Assembly: GCA_030824965.1 (NCBI GenBank) | Contig: JAPJQV010000005.1 | Location: 124,001-188,000 of the forward strand | Length of the DNA: 64,000 bases | Direction of reading: 5' to 3' | Source: Micavibrio sp. | GTDB taxonomy: Bacteria; Pseudomonadota; Alphaproteobacteria; Micavibrionales; Micavibrionaceae | In this document: positions 52,609-62,168 of the stretch, one piece after another | Numbering within the stretch: position 1 is the first letter of the stretch | Layout of the letters: each line of letters starts with the position of its first letter | Program-made: the position numbers and the translations under genes | Notes under the pieces: model-generated | What the model saw: only the letters and a program-made list of their open reading frames with translations | What the model was told of the DNA's origin: nothing | Database searches by the model: none

Positions 52609-53636
52609 GTTACAGAAAAAAACTATTGGTAAGCGTTTTTGGAATCGCTGTTTTAATATCGTCTTCTTCAAGCTATGCCGCAACATTTGATGTTTGGGTT
52701 CGGGGATTTAAACAAGAAGCAAAGTCTAAAGGCATAAGTGACGACACTTTACGCAAAGCGTTCAATGGCGTGCAGCCTATCCAAAGAGTGATCGAACTTG
52801 ATCGAAAGCAGCCTGAAAAGAAAATCGGCTTTGATCAATATCAAAGAAATGTTTTGACGCCCGCGCGTGTGGCTGAAGGACGCCGGCTGTTGCAGGAAAA
52901 CTGGACGGTCTTGCGCAAGATTGAAGAGCAATATGGAGTTCAGGCTCAATATATCGTCGCACTTTGGGGAATGGAAACCAGCTACGGCAAAAACACTGGC
53001 GGTTTCGATATTATATCGTCCCTTGCAACTCTGGCTTGGGAGGGACGCCGGGGCGATTATTTTAAGGGCGAATTGATCAAGGCGTTGAAAATTCTTCAAG
53101 AAGGTCATGTCTCACGTGATGAATTCAAAGGATCATGGGCCGGTGCCATGGGCCAGGTTCAATTTATGCCTTCAAGCTGGCAGCGTTTTGCGGTTGATTA
53201 TAATGGAGACGGTCTTAAGGATATTTGGACAACGCGTCAGGATGCTTTTGCATCTGCCGCAAACTATTTGTCGGGCAGTAACTGGGTATACGGGCAACGA
53301 TGGGGCAGGCAAGTTAAGCTTCCTCCAAATTTTAACGAAGCTTTGATTGGAAAAAAAATAACTAAATCTTTGTCCGAATGGTCGAGATTGGGCGTACGTG
53401 ATGTTAACGGAGGCGAATTGCCCAATGATGCCAGTATAAACGCATTTGTTATTGTACCCCAAGGCGCCAATGGCAAAGCTTATTTAGGATATACTAATCT
53501 CGCAAATATTATGAAATGGAATAATTCGAGCTATTTTGCATTAAGTGTTGGTCAATTAGCTGATCAAATTGCGGCAGGCCGTAGCTCAAATGCGCCTGCA
53601 AATGTAAAGCCGCCAGTCTATCATTTGAATGAATAG
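52605..53636 (+). CDS. mltB: MltB-type lytic murein transglycosylase
   Basis: A 343-residue exported enzyme with a signal peptide at 1-26 (ending SSYA-AT). The catalytic Glu is in ALWGMETSYGKNTGG, and GSWAGAMGQVQFMPSSWQRF, with YNGDGLKDIW, are diagnostic of the SLT_2/MltB group. It cleaves glycan strands of peptidoglycan to 1,6-anhydro ends in the periplasm. It has no lipobox, so it is a soluble form. It is coupled to ydcF by ATGA and precedes rlpA. Confidence 0.93.
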   Translation: MSYRKKLLVSVFGIAVLISSSSSYAATFDVWVRGFKQEAKSKGISDDTLRKAFNGVQPIQRVIELDRKQPEKKIGFDQYQRNVLTPARVAEGRRLLQENWTVLRKIEEQYGVQAQYIVALWGMETSYGKNTGGFDIISSLATLAWEGRRGDYFKGELIKALKILQEGHVSRDEFKGSWAGAMGQVQFMPSSWQRFAVDYNGDGLKDIWTTRQDAFASAANYLSGSNWVYGQRWGRQVKLPPNFNEALIGKKITKSLSEWSRLGVRDVNGGELPNDASINAFVIVPQGANGKAYLGYTNLANIMKWNNSSYFALSVGQLADQIAAGRSSNAPANVKPPVYHLNE

Positions 53637-53646
53637 GAAACTCACC

Positions 53647-54615
53647 ATGAAAAAAGTGCTGGCGCTGATTTCAATAGCTCTATGCTTGTCGGGCTGTACT
53701 GAAATTGAATATGCCTCGCATCTGGCAAAAGGGCCAAAAGGAACTGTATCCGACCGCCAGAAATATCTGGAGAAAGAGGGCAATTTTAAAGTTGGAAAGC
53801 CCTATACTGTTCTCGGTCAATCCTATACTCCGCGCGAACAATATGACTATGTTGAAACTGGAATTGCTTCGTGGTACGGCCCAGGTTTCCATGGTAGCAA
53901 AACTGCCAGTGGCGAACGATATGACCAGCGTGAAATGACAGCTGCGCACAGAACTTTGCAAATGCCGTCACTTGTCCGCGTTACGAATTTAAGCAACGGA
54001 AAATCTGTTATTGTCCGCGTCAATGACCGGGGACCATTTTCGAAGGGCCGCGTCATGGACGTATCGGAGCTGGCTGCCCGAAATCTGGGCATGATTGGCC
54101 CAGGGACCGCGAAAGTTAAAATTGAATTATTGCCGGCAGAAAGCAGAGCCATTGCAGCTGCTGCCAGGAATGGGGTCCGAACTAACGGTGTTGAGATTGT
54201 GATGAACCGAACGGGCCGACTACCTGATAGCTATAATCAATATATGAGCGGATCATACCAAATTGCCTCAACTGAACCGGTTGCACCCCCGGTTTATGCA
54301 GCCACCGCGCAAGGACCGGTCCCGGGGCATATGAGCCAGGGCAAATTTTATCCTGATCCCGTCGTTACACAGCAACAAGTTACAAGCAATAATATTTTTA
54401 TACAGGCTGGAGCATTTGGCAGCGCGGATAATGCAAACAGGTTGGCAATGCGCTTGAGTTCTTATGCCAACGCAAAGGTCGAGCCTGTTGATTATAACGG
54501 GCGTACTTTATATAAGGTAAAGCTCGGCCCGCTGGGTAGTGTTCAGAATGCGGATAATGTTTTGAACCGTGTTCTGGCTGGCGGTCAGTCTGATGCCATC
54601 ATCGTCGTTCAATAA
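53647..54615 (+). CDS. rlpA: RlpA septal lytic transglycosylase lipoprotein with SPOR domain
   Basis: A 322-residue lipoprotein; I start at ATG 53647, seven bases after AGGAAA, giving MKKVLALISIALCLSGC with the lipobox LSGC. The double-psi beta-barrel (about 75-165) has GIASWYGPGFHGSKTASGER and RVNDRGPF, with the catalytic-type Asp. A linker follows, then a SPOR domain (NIFIQAGAFGSADNANRL to the end) that binds denuded glycan at the septum. It lies between mltB and dacA, all acting on the cell wall. Confidence 0.94.
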   Translation: MKKVLALISIALCLSGCTEIEYASHLAKGPKGTVSDRQKYLEKEGNFKVGKPYTVLGQSYTPREQYDYVETGIASWYGPGFHGSKTASGERYDQREMTAAHRTLQMPSLVRVTNLSNGKSVIVRVNDRGPFSKGRVMDVSELAARNLGMIGPGTAKVKIELLPAESRAIAAAARNGVRTNGVEIVMNRTGRLPDSYNQYMSGSYQIASTEPVAPPVYAATAQGPVPGHMSQGKFYPDPVVTQQQVTSNNIFIQAGAFGSADNANRLAMRLSSYANAKVEPVDYNGRTLYKVKLGPLGSVQNADNVLNRVLAGGQSDAIIVVQ

Positions 54616-54633
54616 ATCTTTGGAAACCTGTAA

Positions 54634-55776
54634 ATGAAAACTAAGCTTTTTTCTCTTTTTTCAGCTCTTATTTTTATATCATCACCGGCATTGGCTTTGG
54701 AGCCGCCGACGACATTGGCGACCCAAGCGTTTGCGATGGACTATGAGACAGGCGCGGTTTTGTACGATAAGGACGCAGATATAAAGATGCCCACGTCATC
54801 AATGTCAAAAGTTCTTACATCCATGGTAGCTTTCGACGCCGTTAAAAACGGAACGATTTCCATGACACAGGAGTTGCCAGTCAGCGAAAAAGCGTGGCGC
54901 ATGCAGGGCTCCAAAACCTATGTCGATATCAATAAACCTATTTCAGTTTCTGATCTGATCCATGGGGTTATCATCCAATCCGGCAATGATGCCTGTATCG
55001 TATTGGCGGAAGGCATTGCAGGAACGGAAGAGTCTTTTGCTGAGCTGTTAAACAAAAAAGCAGCAGAACTCGGCATGAAAAACAGCCATTTTGTTAATGC
55101 GAGTGGCTGGCCGGATCCTGAACATTATTCGACGCCGCGTGATCTGGCGATCATGGCCCGTGCTTTGATCCATGATTATCCGGAAGAATATCCAATCTAT
55201 TCGCAAAAAGATTTTACCTACAATAATATCAAGCAAGGTAACCGTAACCCGCTTCTTTATTCTTATCCAGGAACGGACGGGGTTAAAACAGGGCATGCTG
55301 AGGAAGCAGGTTATGGCGTGATCGGCTCTGCCGTTATGAACGGCCGCCGCGTAATCCTCGTTATCAATGGAACCAAAAGTATGCAGGAACGTGCCGATGA
55401 AAGCCGCAAGCTGATGGACTGGACGCTGCGCAATTTCAAAAATGTCGAGATTGCGAAGAAAGGTAAAATTTATGGCGAGGCAGATGTCGTTCTTGGCCTT
55501 CAAACCAAAGTACCGTTGACCGTCGCTGAAAACGTCAAAATGACATTGCCTCAAATGGCCGGCGCGGATGTTAAGGTTCAGGCATCCTATTCGACACCGT
55601 TGAAGGCACCGGTTAAAACAGGCGAGAAAGTCGGCAAACTTATTATCACGATCCCGAATTTACCGACACAGGAAATTCCGCTTATCACGGCTGCACCTGT
55701 CGAAGAAAAAGGCATGTTCGCCCGCACGTTAGAAAAATTACTAATCCGTGTCGTCGGAACACCGAAATATTCATGA
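54634..55776 (+). CDS. dacA: D-alanyl-D-alanine carboxypeptidase (PBP5/6-like)
   Basis: A 380-residue penicillin-binding protein. The signal peptide ends PALA-LE. Active-site motifs are Ser56-x-x-Lys59 (SMSK), SGN in IQSGNDACIV and KTG in DGVKTGHAEE. The C-terminal PBP5 domain spans about 275-370, with a short amphipathic end (FARTLEKLLIRVVGT) for membrane attachment. It trims the terminal D-Ala of stem peptides. It shares four bases with tmk. Confidence 0.95.
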   Translation: MKTKLFSLFSALIFISSPALALEPPTTLATQAFAMDYETGAVLYDKDADIKMPTSSMSKVLTSMVAFDAVKNGTISMTQELPVSEKAWRMQGSKTYVDINKPISVSDLIHGVIIQSGNDACIVLAEGIAGTEESFAELLNKKAAELGMKNSHFVNASGWPDPEHYSTPRDLAIMARALIHDYPEEYPIYSQKDFTYNNIKQGNRNPLLYSYPGTDGVKTGHAEEAGYGVIGSAVMNGRRVILVINGTKSMQERADESRKLMDWTLRNFKNVEIAKKGKIYGEADVVLGLQTKVPLTVAENVKMTLPQMAGADVKVQASYSTPLKAPVKTGEKVGKLIITIPNLPTQEIPLITAAPVEEKGMFARTLEKLLIRVVGTPKYS

Positions 55777-56414
55777 CAAAAGGGCTCTTTATAACGCTGG
55801 AAGGCGGGGAAGGGGCCGGAAAAACGACGCAGGCAAAAAAACTGCGTGAATATTTTGAAGGCAAAGGCTTAGAAGTTGTTCTCACTCGGGAGCCTGGTGG
55901 AACACCGGAAGCAGAGAAAATCCGGGATCTGTTGGTTCAGCGTGATAGCGGCAGTTGGACGCCAATGGCCGAAGTCGCTTTGTTTTTTGCCGCCCGGCAA
56001 ATGCATATAGAGACATTGATTAAGCCTTCTCTACATCATGGCAAAATCGTGATCTGCGACCGCTTTACGGATTCAACGAGGGCTTATCAAGGTTATGGCC
56101 ATGGCTTCGATCTTGAGAAGATTGAAGCGCTTGATGACATGATTGTGAATAAATTTGAACCGGACATTACCTTTATATTTGATCTGCCTATTAAGGAAGG
56201 CTTGGCGCGTTCGATGTCACAAAAACGCCAAGCTGGCGGAGCGGAAGCAACTGAAGATAAATTCGAAAAAATGGATATCGCATTTCATGAAAAAATGCGC
56301 CAAGGATTTTTAAAAATTGCCGAGGCCAATCCGAAACGCTGTCATGTTGTAAACGCGAGCCAGACACCAGATCAAATTTTTGAAATCGTAAAAGGTGTTA
56401 TCGATGCTGTTTGA
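55773..56414 (+). CDS. tmk: Thymidylate kinase
   Basis: A 213-residue kinase converting dTMP to dTDP. The P-loop is EGGEGAGKTTQAKKL, REPGGTPEAEKIRDLL is conserved, and the DR motif is CDRFTDSTRAYQGYG; the LID region is KRQAGGAEATEDKFE. It overlaps dacA by four bases and holB by 11, the usual tmk-holB pair. Confidence 0.97.
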   Translation: MTKGLFITLEGGEGAGKTTQAKKLREYFEGKGLEVVLTREPGGTPEAEKIRDLLVQRDSGSWTPMAEVALFFAARQMHIETLIKPSLHHGKIVICDRFTDSTRAYQGYGHGFDLEKIEALDDMIVNKFEPDITFIFDLPIKEGLARSMSQKRQAGGAEATEDKFEKMDIAFHEKMRQGFLKIAEANPKRCHVVNASQTPDQIFEIVKGVIDAV

Positions 56415-57564
56415 TGATTTTGAAGAAGAATTTGACGATGATGACGAATTCACGCCCGACACGACACAAGAGCTTTTTGAAAATCCTGAACCGAGGGCGC
56501 AGCATTTATTAATCGGCCATGCTGATATCGAAAAGAAACTTCTCGATCTTTTCCAAAGCGGACGTAATCCGCATGCGATTATTTTTGCCGGGCCGCAAGG
56601 AATTGGGAAAGCGACGATGGCGTTTCGTCTGGCGCGATATCTTTTGAAGTCAGCCGAAGATGAAACGAATAATTCTCTATTAGGTCCCAGCATGTTTGGC
56701 GATGAGGCTGATATTGCAAAAGATTTGAACGTCGATGCGAAAGATCAGGTTTTCAGCAAAGTCGCAGCAGGAGGGCATCCCGATCTTTTGACCATCGAGC
56801 GGCTTTATGATGACAAAAAAGATCGTCGGAAGACGGAAGTCAGCGTTGATGAGGTCCGCAAAATTGCACCGTTCATGCGCAAAACTCCGGCTATCGACGG
56901 CGGCTGGCGTATCGTCATCGTAGATGATGCTGATACGATGAACAGAAATAGTCAGAACTCGATATTAAAAATTCTGGAAGAGCCACCGGAAAAGTCCCTG
57001 CTAATACTCGTGACGCACAGGCCCGGCGCTTTGTTGCCGACGATATTTTCTCGCTCGTCCCTGATCAATTTCTATCCGCTTGATGAGAAGCTTTTGATCG
57101 ATTTTCTATCGCGGGTCAATCCGCGGCTCGATAAAGATGATAAAGAACTGGTCATTAATATGGCTGAGGGCAGTTTGGGTCGCGCCATAGGATATGCCGA
57201 CGATAAAAATATGGAAGTGATCAAACAGACTTTCGAACTCCTAAAAGACTGGCCAAAGCTTGACTGGGTCAAAATTCAATATTTCTCTGAAACGATGGGT
57301 AAGGGCGCAACGCCGGAAGCGCAAGCGGCGTTTCAGGATTATCTTCTTTGGCTTTCCGCATCTTTGTTAAAGGCCAAAGCAACTGGATTGCCTGTTTCGC
57401 CCGCATTAAAAGCTTTCTCATGCATGGGCGAAGAGGTTTCCCTTGCCCGATGGCTGCAAATTTGCGACACACTAAAAGAGCATTTCACCCGCATCCACAC
57501 AGGTAACCTTGATAAAAGATTTGCCGTGATGGGTGCCTTTACGATTTTTGAGAACAATGTCTAA
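56404..57564 (+). CDS. holB: DNA polymerase III delta' subunit
   Basis: A 386-residue clamp-loader subunit starting at ATG 56404 (GTG 56395 is possible). The first 30 residues are strikingly acidic (MLFDDFEEEFDDDDEF), an extension not usual for the family. The AAA+ domain has GPQGIGKATMAFRLARYLL; VDEVRKI, IVDDADTMNRNSQNSILKIL (20 residues) and LEEPP are conserved, with an intact Ser/Arg-type finger region FSRSS. It overlaps tmk and metG. Confidence 0.93.
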   Translation: MLFDDFEEEFDDDDEFTPDTTQELFENPEPRAQHLLIGHADIEKKLLDLFQSGRNPHAIIFAGPQGIGKATMAFRLARYLLKSAEDETNNSLLGPSMFGDEADIAKDLNVDAKDQVFSKVAAGGHPDLLTIERLYDDKKDRRKTEVSVDEVRKIAPFMRKTPAIDGGWRIVIVDDADTMNRNSQNSILKILEEPPEKSLLILVTHRPGALLPTIFSRSSLINFYPLDEKLLIDFLSRVNPRLDKDDKELVINMAEGSLGRAIGYADDKNMEVIKQTFELLKDWPKLDWVKIQYFSETMGKGATPEAQAAFQDYLLWLSASLLKAKATGLPVSPALKAFSCMGEEVSLARWLQICDTLKEHFTRIHTGNLDKRFAVMGAFTIFENNV

Positions 57565-59104
57565 AAGTTTTTACATCACGACGCCGATCTACTACGTCAA
57601 CGACAAGCCGCATTTGGGGCATACCTATACGACCATTGCCTGCGATATCCTCGCGCGTTTTAAACGTTTGGATGGATATCAGGTAAAATTCCTGACAGGC
57701 ACGGATGAGCATGGCTTGAAAGTCGCGCAAGCTGCGGAGAAAGCGGGTATCGATGCGCAGAGCTTTACGGATAAAGTATCGCAAAATTTCCGTGATCTCG
57801 TTGGTTTAATGAATTATTCCAATGACGATTTTATACGTACGACAGAAGAGCGTCATAAAAAAGCGTGTCAGGCGCTATGGAACAAGCTCGTCGATAAGGG
57901 CGAAATTTATCTCGATAAATATGCCGGATGGTATGCCGTTCGCGATGAAGCCTATTACGGCGAAGATGAATTGACCGACGGACCAAATGGAAAGAAAATC
58001 GCTCCCTCCGGAGCCGAAGTCGAATGGATGGAAGAGGAAAGCTATTTCTTCCGTCTGTCCGCTTGGGAAGACAAACTGCTGAAATTCTATGAAGAAAACC
58101 CGACATTCGTTATGCCGGAAGCCCGTTTCAACGAAGTTAAAAGTTTCGTCCGTGGTGGCTTGAAAGATTTGTCGGTCAGCCGCACGACTTTCAACTGGGG
58201 CGTGCCGGTTCCGGGTAATGAAAAACACGTCATGTATGTGTGGATCGACGCATTGACGAATTACCTGACCGCAGCAGGATATCCGGATATTGAAAGTGAA
58301 GAATTCAAGACCTTCTGGCCGAATGTCACGCATATGGTCGGCAAGGATATCTTGCGTTTCCATGCCGTCTATTGGCCTGCATTTTTGATGGCGGCTGATT
58401 TATTGCCACCACGACGCGTCTTCGCGCATGGCTGGTGGACGATCGAAGGTCAGAAAATGTCTAAATCCGTTGGCAACGTTATTGCGCCTGCCGATCTTGT
58501 TGCTCAATACGGTGTCGATCAATCACGTTACTTCCTGATGCGCGAAGTGCCGTTCGGTTCCGATGGCGATTTCTCGCATTCTCAAGCTCTCAATCGCATC
58601 AATAACGATCTGGCCAATGGACTTGGTAATCTATCGCAACGAACATTGTCGTTTATCTATAAAAACTGCGAAGCGAAGATTCCGGAGCCTGCAGAATTAA
58701 ATGAGCATGATAAACGGATGCTACAGTTAGCTCATGAATCCATTATTATTGTACGAAAAGAGCTTGATGATCAAAGATTCCACAAATCACTGGAAGCAAT
58801 CTGGAATGTCGTAAATGAAGCCAATGCTTACATTGATGTACAGGCGCCTTGGTCATTGCGGAAAACCGATCCTGTGCGCATGGGTAGCGTGCTATATGTT
58901 CTTTGCGAAACCATCCGTTGCCTTGGTTTGCTCATCCAGCCTTATATGCCGGACTCATCCTCTAAATTTCTGGACCAGTTGGAAATTCCAAAAGATAAAA
59001 GAAGCTTTGAGTTTTTATCTGCCGCGCATGCATTAAAAGCCGGGACGATTATCCCGCAACCGCAAGGTATCTTTCCGCGAATTGAAGTTAGCGAAACGAA
59101 ATGA
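57557..59104 (+). CDS. metG: Methionyl-tRNA synthetase
   Basis: A 515-residue class I synthetase starting at ATG 57557, eight bases inside holB. The HIGH motif reads HLGH at 19-22 (NDKPHLGHTYT) and KMSKS begins at Lys300 (GQKMSKSVGN). FYITTPIYYVN at the start and the anticodon-binding helices near the end are clear. It lacks the four-cysteine zinc knot and the C-terminal dimerisation domain, matching the shorter MetG2 form of alphaproteobacteria. Confidence 0.97.
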   Translation: MSKSFYITTPIYYVNDKPHLGHTYTTIACDILARFKRLDGYQVKFLTGTDEHGLKVAQAAEKAGIDAQSFTDKVSQNFRDLVGLMNYSNDDFIRTTEERHKKACQALWNKLVDKGEIYLDKYAGWYAVRDEAYYGEDELTDGPNGKKIAPSGAEVEWMEEESYFFRLSAWEDKLLKFYEENPTFVMPEARFNEVKSFVRGGLKDLSVSRTTFNWGVPVPGNEKHVMYVWIDALTNYLTAAGYPDIESEEFKTFWPNVTHMVGKDILRFHAVYWPAFLMAADLLPPRRVFAHGWWTIEGQKMSKSVGNVIAPADLVAQYGVDQSRYFLMREVPFGSDGDFSHSQALNRINNDLANGLGNLSQRTLSFIYKNCEAKIPEPAELNEHDKRMLQLAHESIIIVRKELDDQRFHKSLEAIWNVVNEANAYIDVQAPWSLRKTDPVRMGSVLYVLCETIRCLGLLIQPYMPDSSSKFLDQLEIPKDKRSFEFLSAAHALKAGTIIPQPQGIFPRIEVSETK

Positions 59105-59553
59105 ATCTAACTTCTCATCTGTGGTTTATTTTGGCCGTTAGCGCATCCGTTTGTTGGGGATTGGGATATATGCTGTCTGAGCGAATATTTAAACTCGGTG
59201 TTAGCCCTTATCTTTTTTTAAGCTTGATGGTCGCAGGTCAGGTTATCGCCTATCCGGTCCTATTTTTTTTGACGCAAGGCAACGCGCGGAATCAAATCGA
59301 ACTTTTAAAGACCTCTCCGGTATTAATACTCGTTTTATTTGCCATGCTCGCTTTCATCTTAGGTAATGCTTTTGTATTTAGTAGCATTCAAATGAAGAAT
59401 GCTTCTTTGTCGAGCTTGATTGAAATTGCCTATCCTTTTCTCGTTGTGATTTTCACGATAATTTTCTTTAAAGAAAATCATATGAATTTATATACTTGGA
59501 TGGGCGGGCTGCTGATTTTCTCCGGCGTTACGCTGATCCTTTTGAAAAGTTAA
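59101..59553 (+). CDS. Small DMT/EamA-like membrane transporter
   Basis: A 150-residue protein with about five membrane helices, a single EamA-type unit (SVCWGLGYMLSERIFKLGVS; NASLSSLIEIAYPFLVVIFT; GGLLIFSGVTLILLKS). Two-unit relatives export amino acids and metabolites; a half-size one would work as a dimer. It overlaps metG by four bases and sits four bases before tatD, splitting the usual metG-tatD pair. The substrate is unknown. Confidence 0.8.
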   Translation: MNLTSHLWFILAVSASVCWGLGYMLSERIFKLGVSPYLFLSLMVAGQVIAYPVLFFLTQGNARNQIELLKTSPVLILVLFAMLAFILGNAFVFSSIQMKNASLSSLIEIAYPFLVVIFTIIFFKENHMNLYTWMGGLLIFSGVTLILLKS

Positions 59554-59557
59554 GATT

Positions 59558-60355
59558 ATGTGGGTCGATTCACATTGCCACATCACGCATGAGAAAATAG
59601 CGGAGCTCGGCAACCCGGATCAGCTTATTGCGAATGCCGCGCAGGCGGGTGTGGACGCGATGCTGGTGATCAATTGCCGCATCGTCGAAGAGTTGCCGAC
59701 GATTTTAGCGGCTGTAACGCTGCACCCAAATGTCTGGTGCACAATAGGCACGCATCCGCACGATGCCAGCATGGAAGAGGAAAAGGCTCTCTCAGTTGCC
59801 GATATCGTTTCTAAAATTAACGCCAATAAAAAAATTGTTGGTGTTGGAGAAAGCGGCCTGGATTATTATTACGACTTTGCCGACCGCGACGATCAGCATG
59901 TGTCTTTCCGCAAGCATATTCAGGTTTGTCTTGAAACTGATTTACCGCTAGTCGTTCACGCCCGCGATGCCGATGCTGATATTATCCGCCTGATCCGCGA
60001 AGAAACGGACGGGAAGGGGATGCGCGGCATCATGCACTGTTTTTCGTCGAGCCCTAAAATGGGAATAGAGGCTTTAGAGTTGGGTTTTCATTTATCTTTT
60101 TCCGGCATGATTACATTCAAAAAATCCGAAGAGCTTCGTGCTATTGCCAAGGAAGTGCCGCTCGATCGTTTATTGGTCGAAACCGACGCACCATATCTGG
60201 CGCCTGAACCTTACCGTGGAAAAACGAACCAGCCCGCCTATGTCATTCATACTGGTGCGCGTTTGGCTGAAATTCATGGCGTTGAGTCGAGCGAGATGGC
60301 ACGAATTACTAGAGAAAACTTTTACCGATTGTTCGATAGATGCAAGCCGAGCTAA
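59558..60355 (+). CDS. tatD: TatD-family metal-dependent hydrolase
   Basis: A 265-residue TIM-barrel hydrolase starting MWVDSHCHI, with metal ligands in DSHCH, GESGLDYYYDFADRDDQ, VVHARDAD, GIMHCFSSS and ETDAPYLAPEPYRGK. TatD/YcfH proteins have DNase and D-aminoacyl-tRNA-related activities. It overlaps the next gene by 16 bases, in the conserved metG-tatD-MBL order. Confidence 0.93.
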   Translation: MWVDSHCHITHEKIAELGNPDQLIANAAQAGVDAMLVINCRIVEELPTILAAVTLHPNVWCTIGTHPHDASMEEEKALSVADIVSKINANKKIVGVGESGLDYYYDFADRDDQHVSFRKHIQVCLETDLPLVVHARDADADIIRLIREETDGKGMRGIMHCFSSSPKMGIEALELGFHLSFSGMITFKKSEELRAIAKEVPLDRLLVETDAPYLAPEPYRGKTNQPAYVIHTGARLAEIHGVESSEMARITRENFYRLFDRCKPS

Positions 60356-61131
60356 TTGTTCTAGGTTGCGGAGACTCCCAAGGCGTTCCAAGAATTGGAA
60401 ATGTCTGGGGCGATTGCGACCCATTGGAGCCAAAGAATATTCGGACGCGCCCATCGATTTCTGTGCGTACTGAACAAACGACAATCGTTATAGACACAGG
60501 TCCGGATTTTCGTAACCAGATCAATCGTGAGAATATAAATAAGATCGACGCGGTTCTATACACACATGCCCATGGTGACCATGTAAACGGCATGGACGAT
60601 CTCAAAGCACTATATGACCGCACAAAAAAACGTATGCCGATTTATCTGACGCAGACAACGCATGACGATATCAGGATCCGTTTTCCGCATGTATTCAAAC
60701 AAGTTTCGCCTATATATCCGCCGATTGTCGATCCGAATATATGGGATGACGGTGATTTCGGCAAAACGCAAACGATTGGTGATCTTCCTTTTATTCCCTT
60801 CATTCAGGACCATGGCGGGATGGATACGGTCGGCTTTCGTTTCGGAAATATTGCCTATTCAACGGATGTGATTTCCTTAAGCGATAAGGCGCTGAATTGT
60901 CTTAAGGGCATCGATACATGGATTGTGGATGGCGCCAATTTGCATGTAGAAAATCCGATCATCCACATGAGTCTTGGTACTATTCAAAAATACAATCAAA
61001 CCATCAAAGCCAAGCAGATTTATTTAACGCATATGAAAGCTAATGCAGATTATAAAACGCTATTGAATACGTTACCATCGACTATAAAACCTGCCTATGA
61101 TGGGCTGAAATTGAAAGTCGAATTGATATGA
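60340..61131 (+). CDS. MBL-fold metallohydrolase (PhnP-like)
   Basis: A 263-residue metallo-beta-lactamase-fold protein. Metal motifs are THAHGDHVNGMDD, a later His in QDHGGMDTVGF and THMKAN; the start has GCGDSQGVPRIGN, typical of the PhnP/RNase Z-like group found behind tatD in alphaproteobacteria. It likely hydrolyses a phosphodiester. It overlaps tatD by 16 bases and queA by four. Confidence 0.9.
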   Translation: MQAELIVLGCGDSQGVPRIGNVWGDCDPLEPKNIRTRPSISVRTEQTTIVIDTGPDFRNQINRENINKIDAVLYTHAHGDHVNGMDDLKALYDRTKKRMPIYLTQTTHDDIRIRFPHVFKQVSPIYPPIVDPNIWDDGDFGKTQTIGDLPFIPFIQDHGGMDTVGFRFGNIAYSTDVISLSDKALNCLKGIDTWIVDGANLHVENPIIHMSLGTIQKYNQTIKAKQIYLTHMKANADYKTLLNTLPSTIKPAYDGLKLKVELI

Positions 61132-62168
61132 GAGTCGATCTATTCGATTTTGATCTGCCCGAAGACCGCATTGCCTTGCGTCCGGTCGAGCCAAAAGATT
61201 CCAGCCGCATGATGGTGATCGATCGCGAAGGTATCCACGACCATAAGACATTAGAGCTGCCGGATTTTTTGCAGGCTAATGACGTGATTGTCTTTAACGA
61301 TACAAAAGTTATTCCGGCGCAGCTCTACGGCACGTGTAAAGATTTCGATGTCGAATGCAATCTGCATAAGCGCCTCGGGCCTGTTGAATGGATCGCTTTT
61401 GCCAAGAAAGTGAAGCGCTTGAAACGCAACGATAAGATCGTTTTCGGATCTTCTCTCAGCGCTATCGTTACGGATGTTTCGAGCGACGATCAGATTGGCC
61501 AGATCACTCTTCGTTTTGAAGTCGCGCCAGGTCTTCTAGAGGCACGCCTGATCGAGGTTGGACAGATGCCGTTGCCGCCGTATATAGCCAGCAAGCGTGA
61601 CATCGATGAGAAAGATCTAACTGATTATCAAACGATATTCGCAAAACGGGAAGGGGCCGTTGCGGCCCCCACGGCCTCCCTTCACTTTACAGAGCGCCTT
61701 CTCTCCACTTTGGACGATAAAGGTGTGCATCAGGTGAAGCTGACACTGCATGTCGGTGCCGGAACGTTTTTGCCTGTAAAGGTCGATGATACGTCCCAGC
61801 ATAAAATGCATGCCGAATGGGGAGAAATTTCCTATGGCGCGGCAAAAATGATTAACGAAGCCAAAGCTTACGGTGGCCGAGTTATTGCCGTTGGTACGAC
61901 GGCGTTGAGACTTCTTGAGTCCGCCACAGGTCCCGACGGCATTGTCCGCCCATGGTCCGGTGATACGGATATCTTCATAACGCCCGGATATAAATTTAAC
62001 ATTGTCGATATATTGATGACGAATTTCCACCTGCCAAAATCAACACTGTTTATGCTTGTGTCGGCCTTCGCTGGTCTTGATAAAATGAAGGAAGCTTATG
62101 AACACGCTATCGGTAGCGGATATCGGTTTTATTCCTATGGCGACAGCAGTCTAATATTTCGCCGATAA
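61128..62168 (+). CDS. queA: S-adenosylmethionine:tRNA ribosyltransferase-isomerase
   Basis: A 346-residue QueA that builds epoxyqueuosine on tRNA. It has LFDFDLPEDRIALRPVEPKD, VFNDTKVIPAQLYG, AAPTASLHFTERLL, HVGAGTFLPVK and TDIFITPGYKF with TNFHLPKSTLFMLVSAFAG. Length is normal. It is the last gene of the long plus run. The usual partner tgt is not downstream; a stress-protein gene on the other strand follows. Confidence 0.97.
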   Translation: MRVDLFDFDLPEDRIALRPVEPKDSSRMMVIDREGIHDHKTLELPDFLQANDVIVFNDTKVIPAQLYGTCKDFDVECNLHKRLGPVEWIAFAKKVKRLKRNDKIVFGSSLSAIVTDVSSDDQIGQITLRFEVAPGLLEARLIEVGQMPLPPYIASKRDIDEKDLTDYQTIFAKREGAVAAPTASLHFTERLLSTLDDKGVHQVKLTLHVGAGTFLPVKVDDTSQHKMHAEWGEISYGAAKMINEAKAYGGRVIAVGTTALRLLESATGPDGIVRPWSGDTDIFITPGYKFNIVDILMTNFHLPKSTLFMLVSAFAGLDKMKEAYEHAIGSGYRFYSYGDSSLIFRR

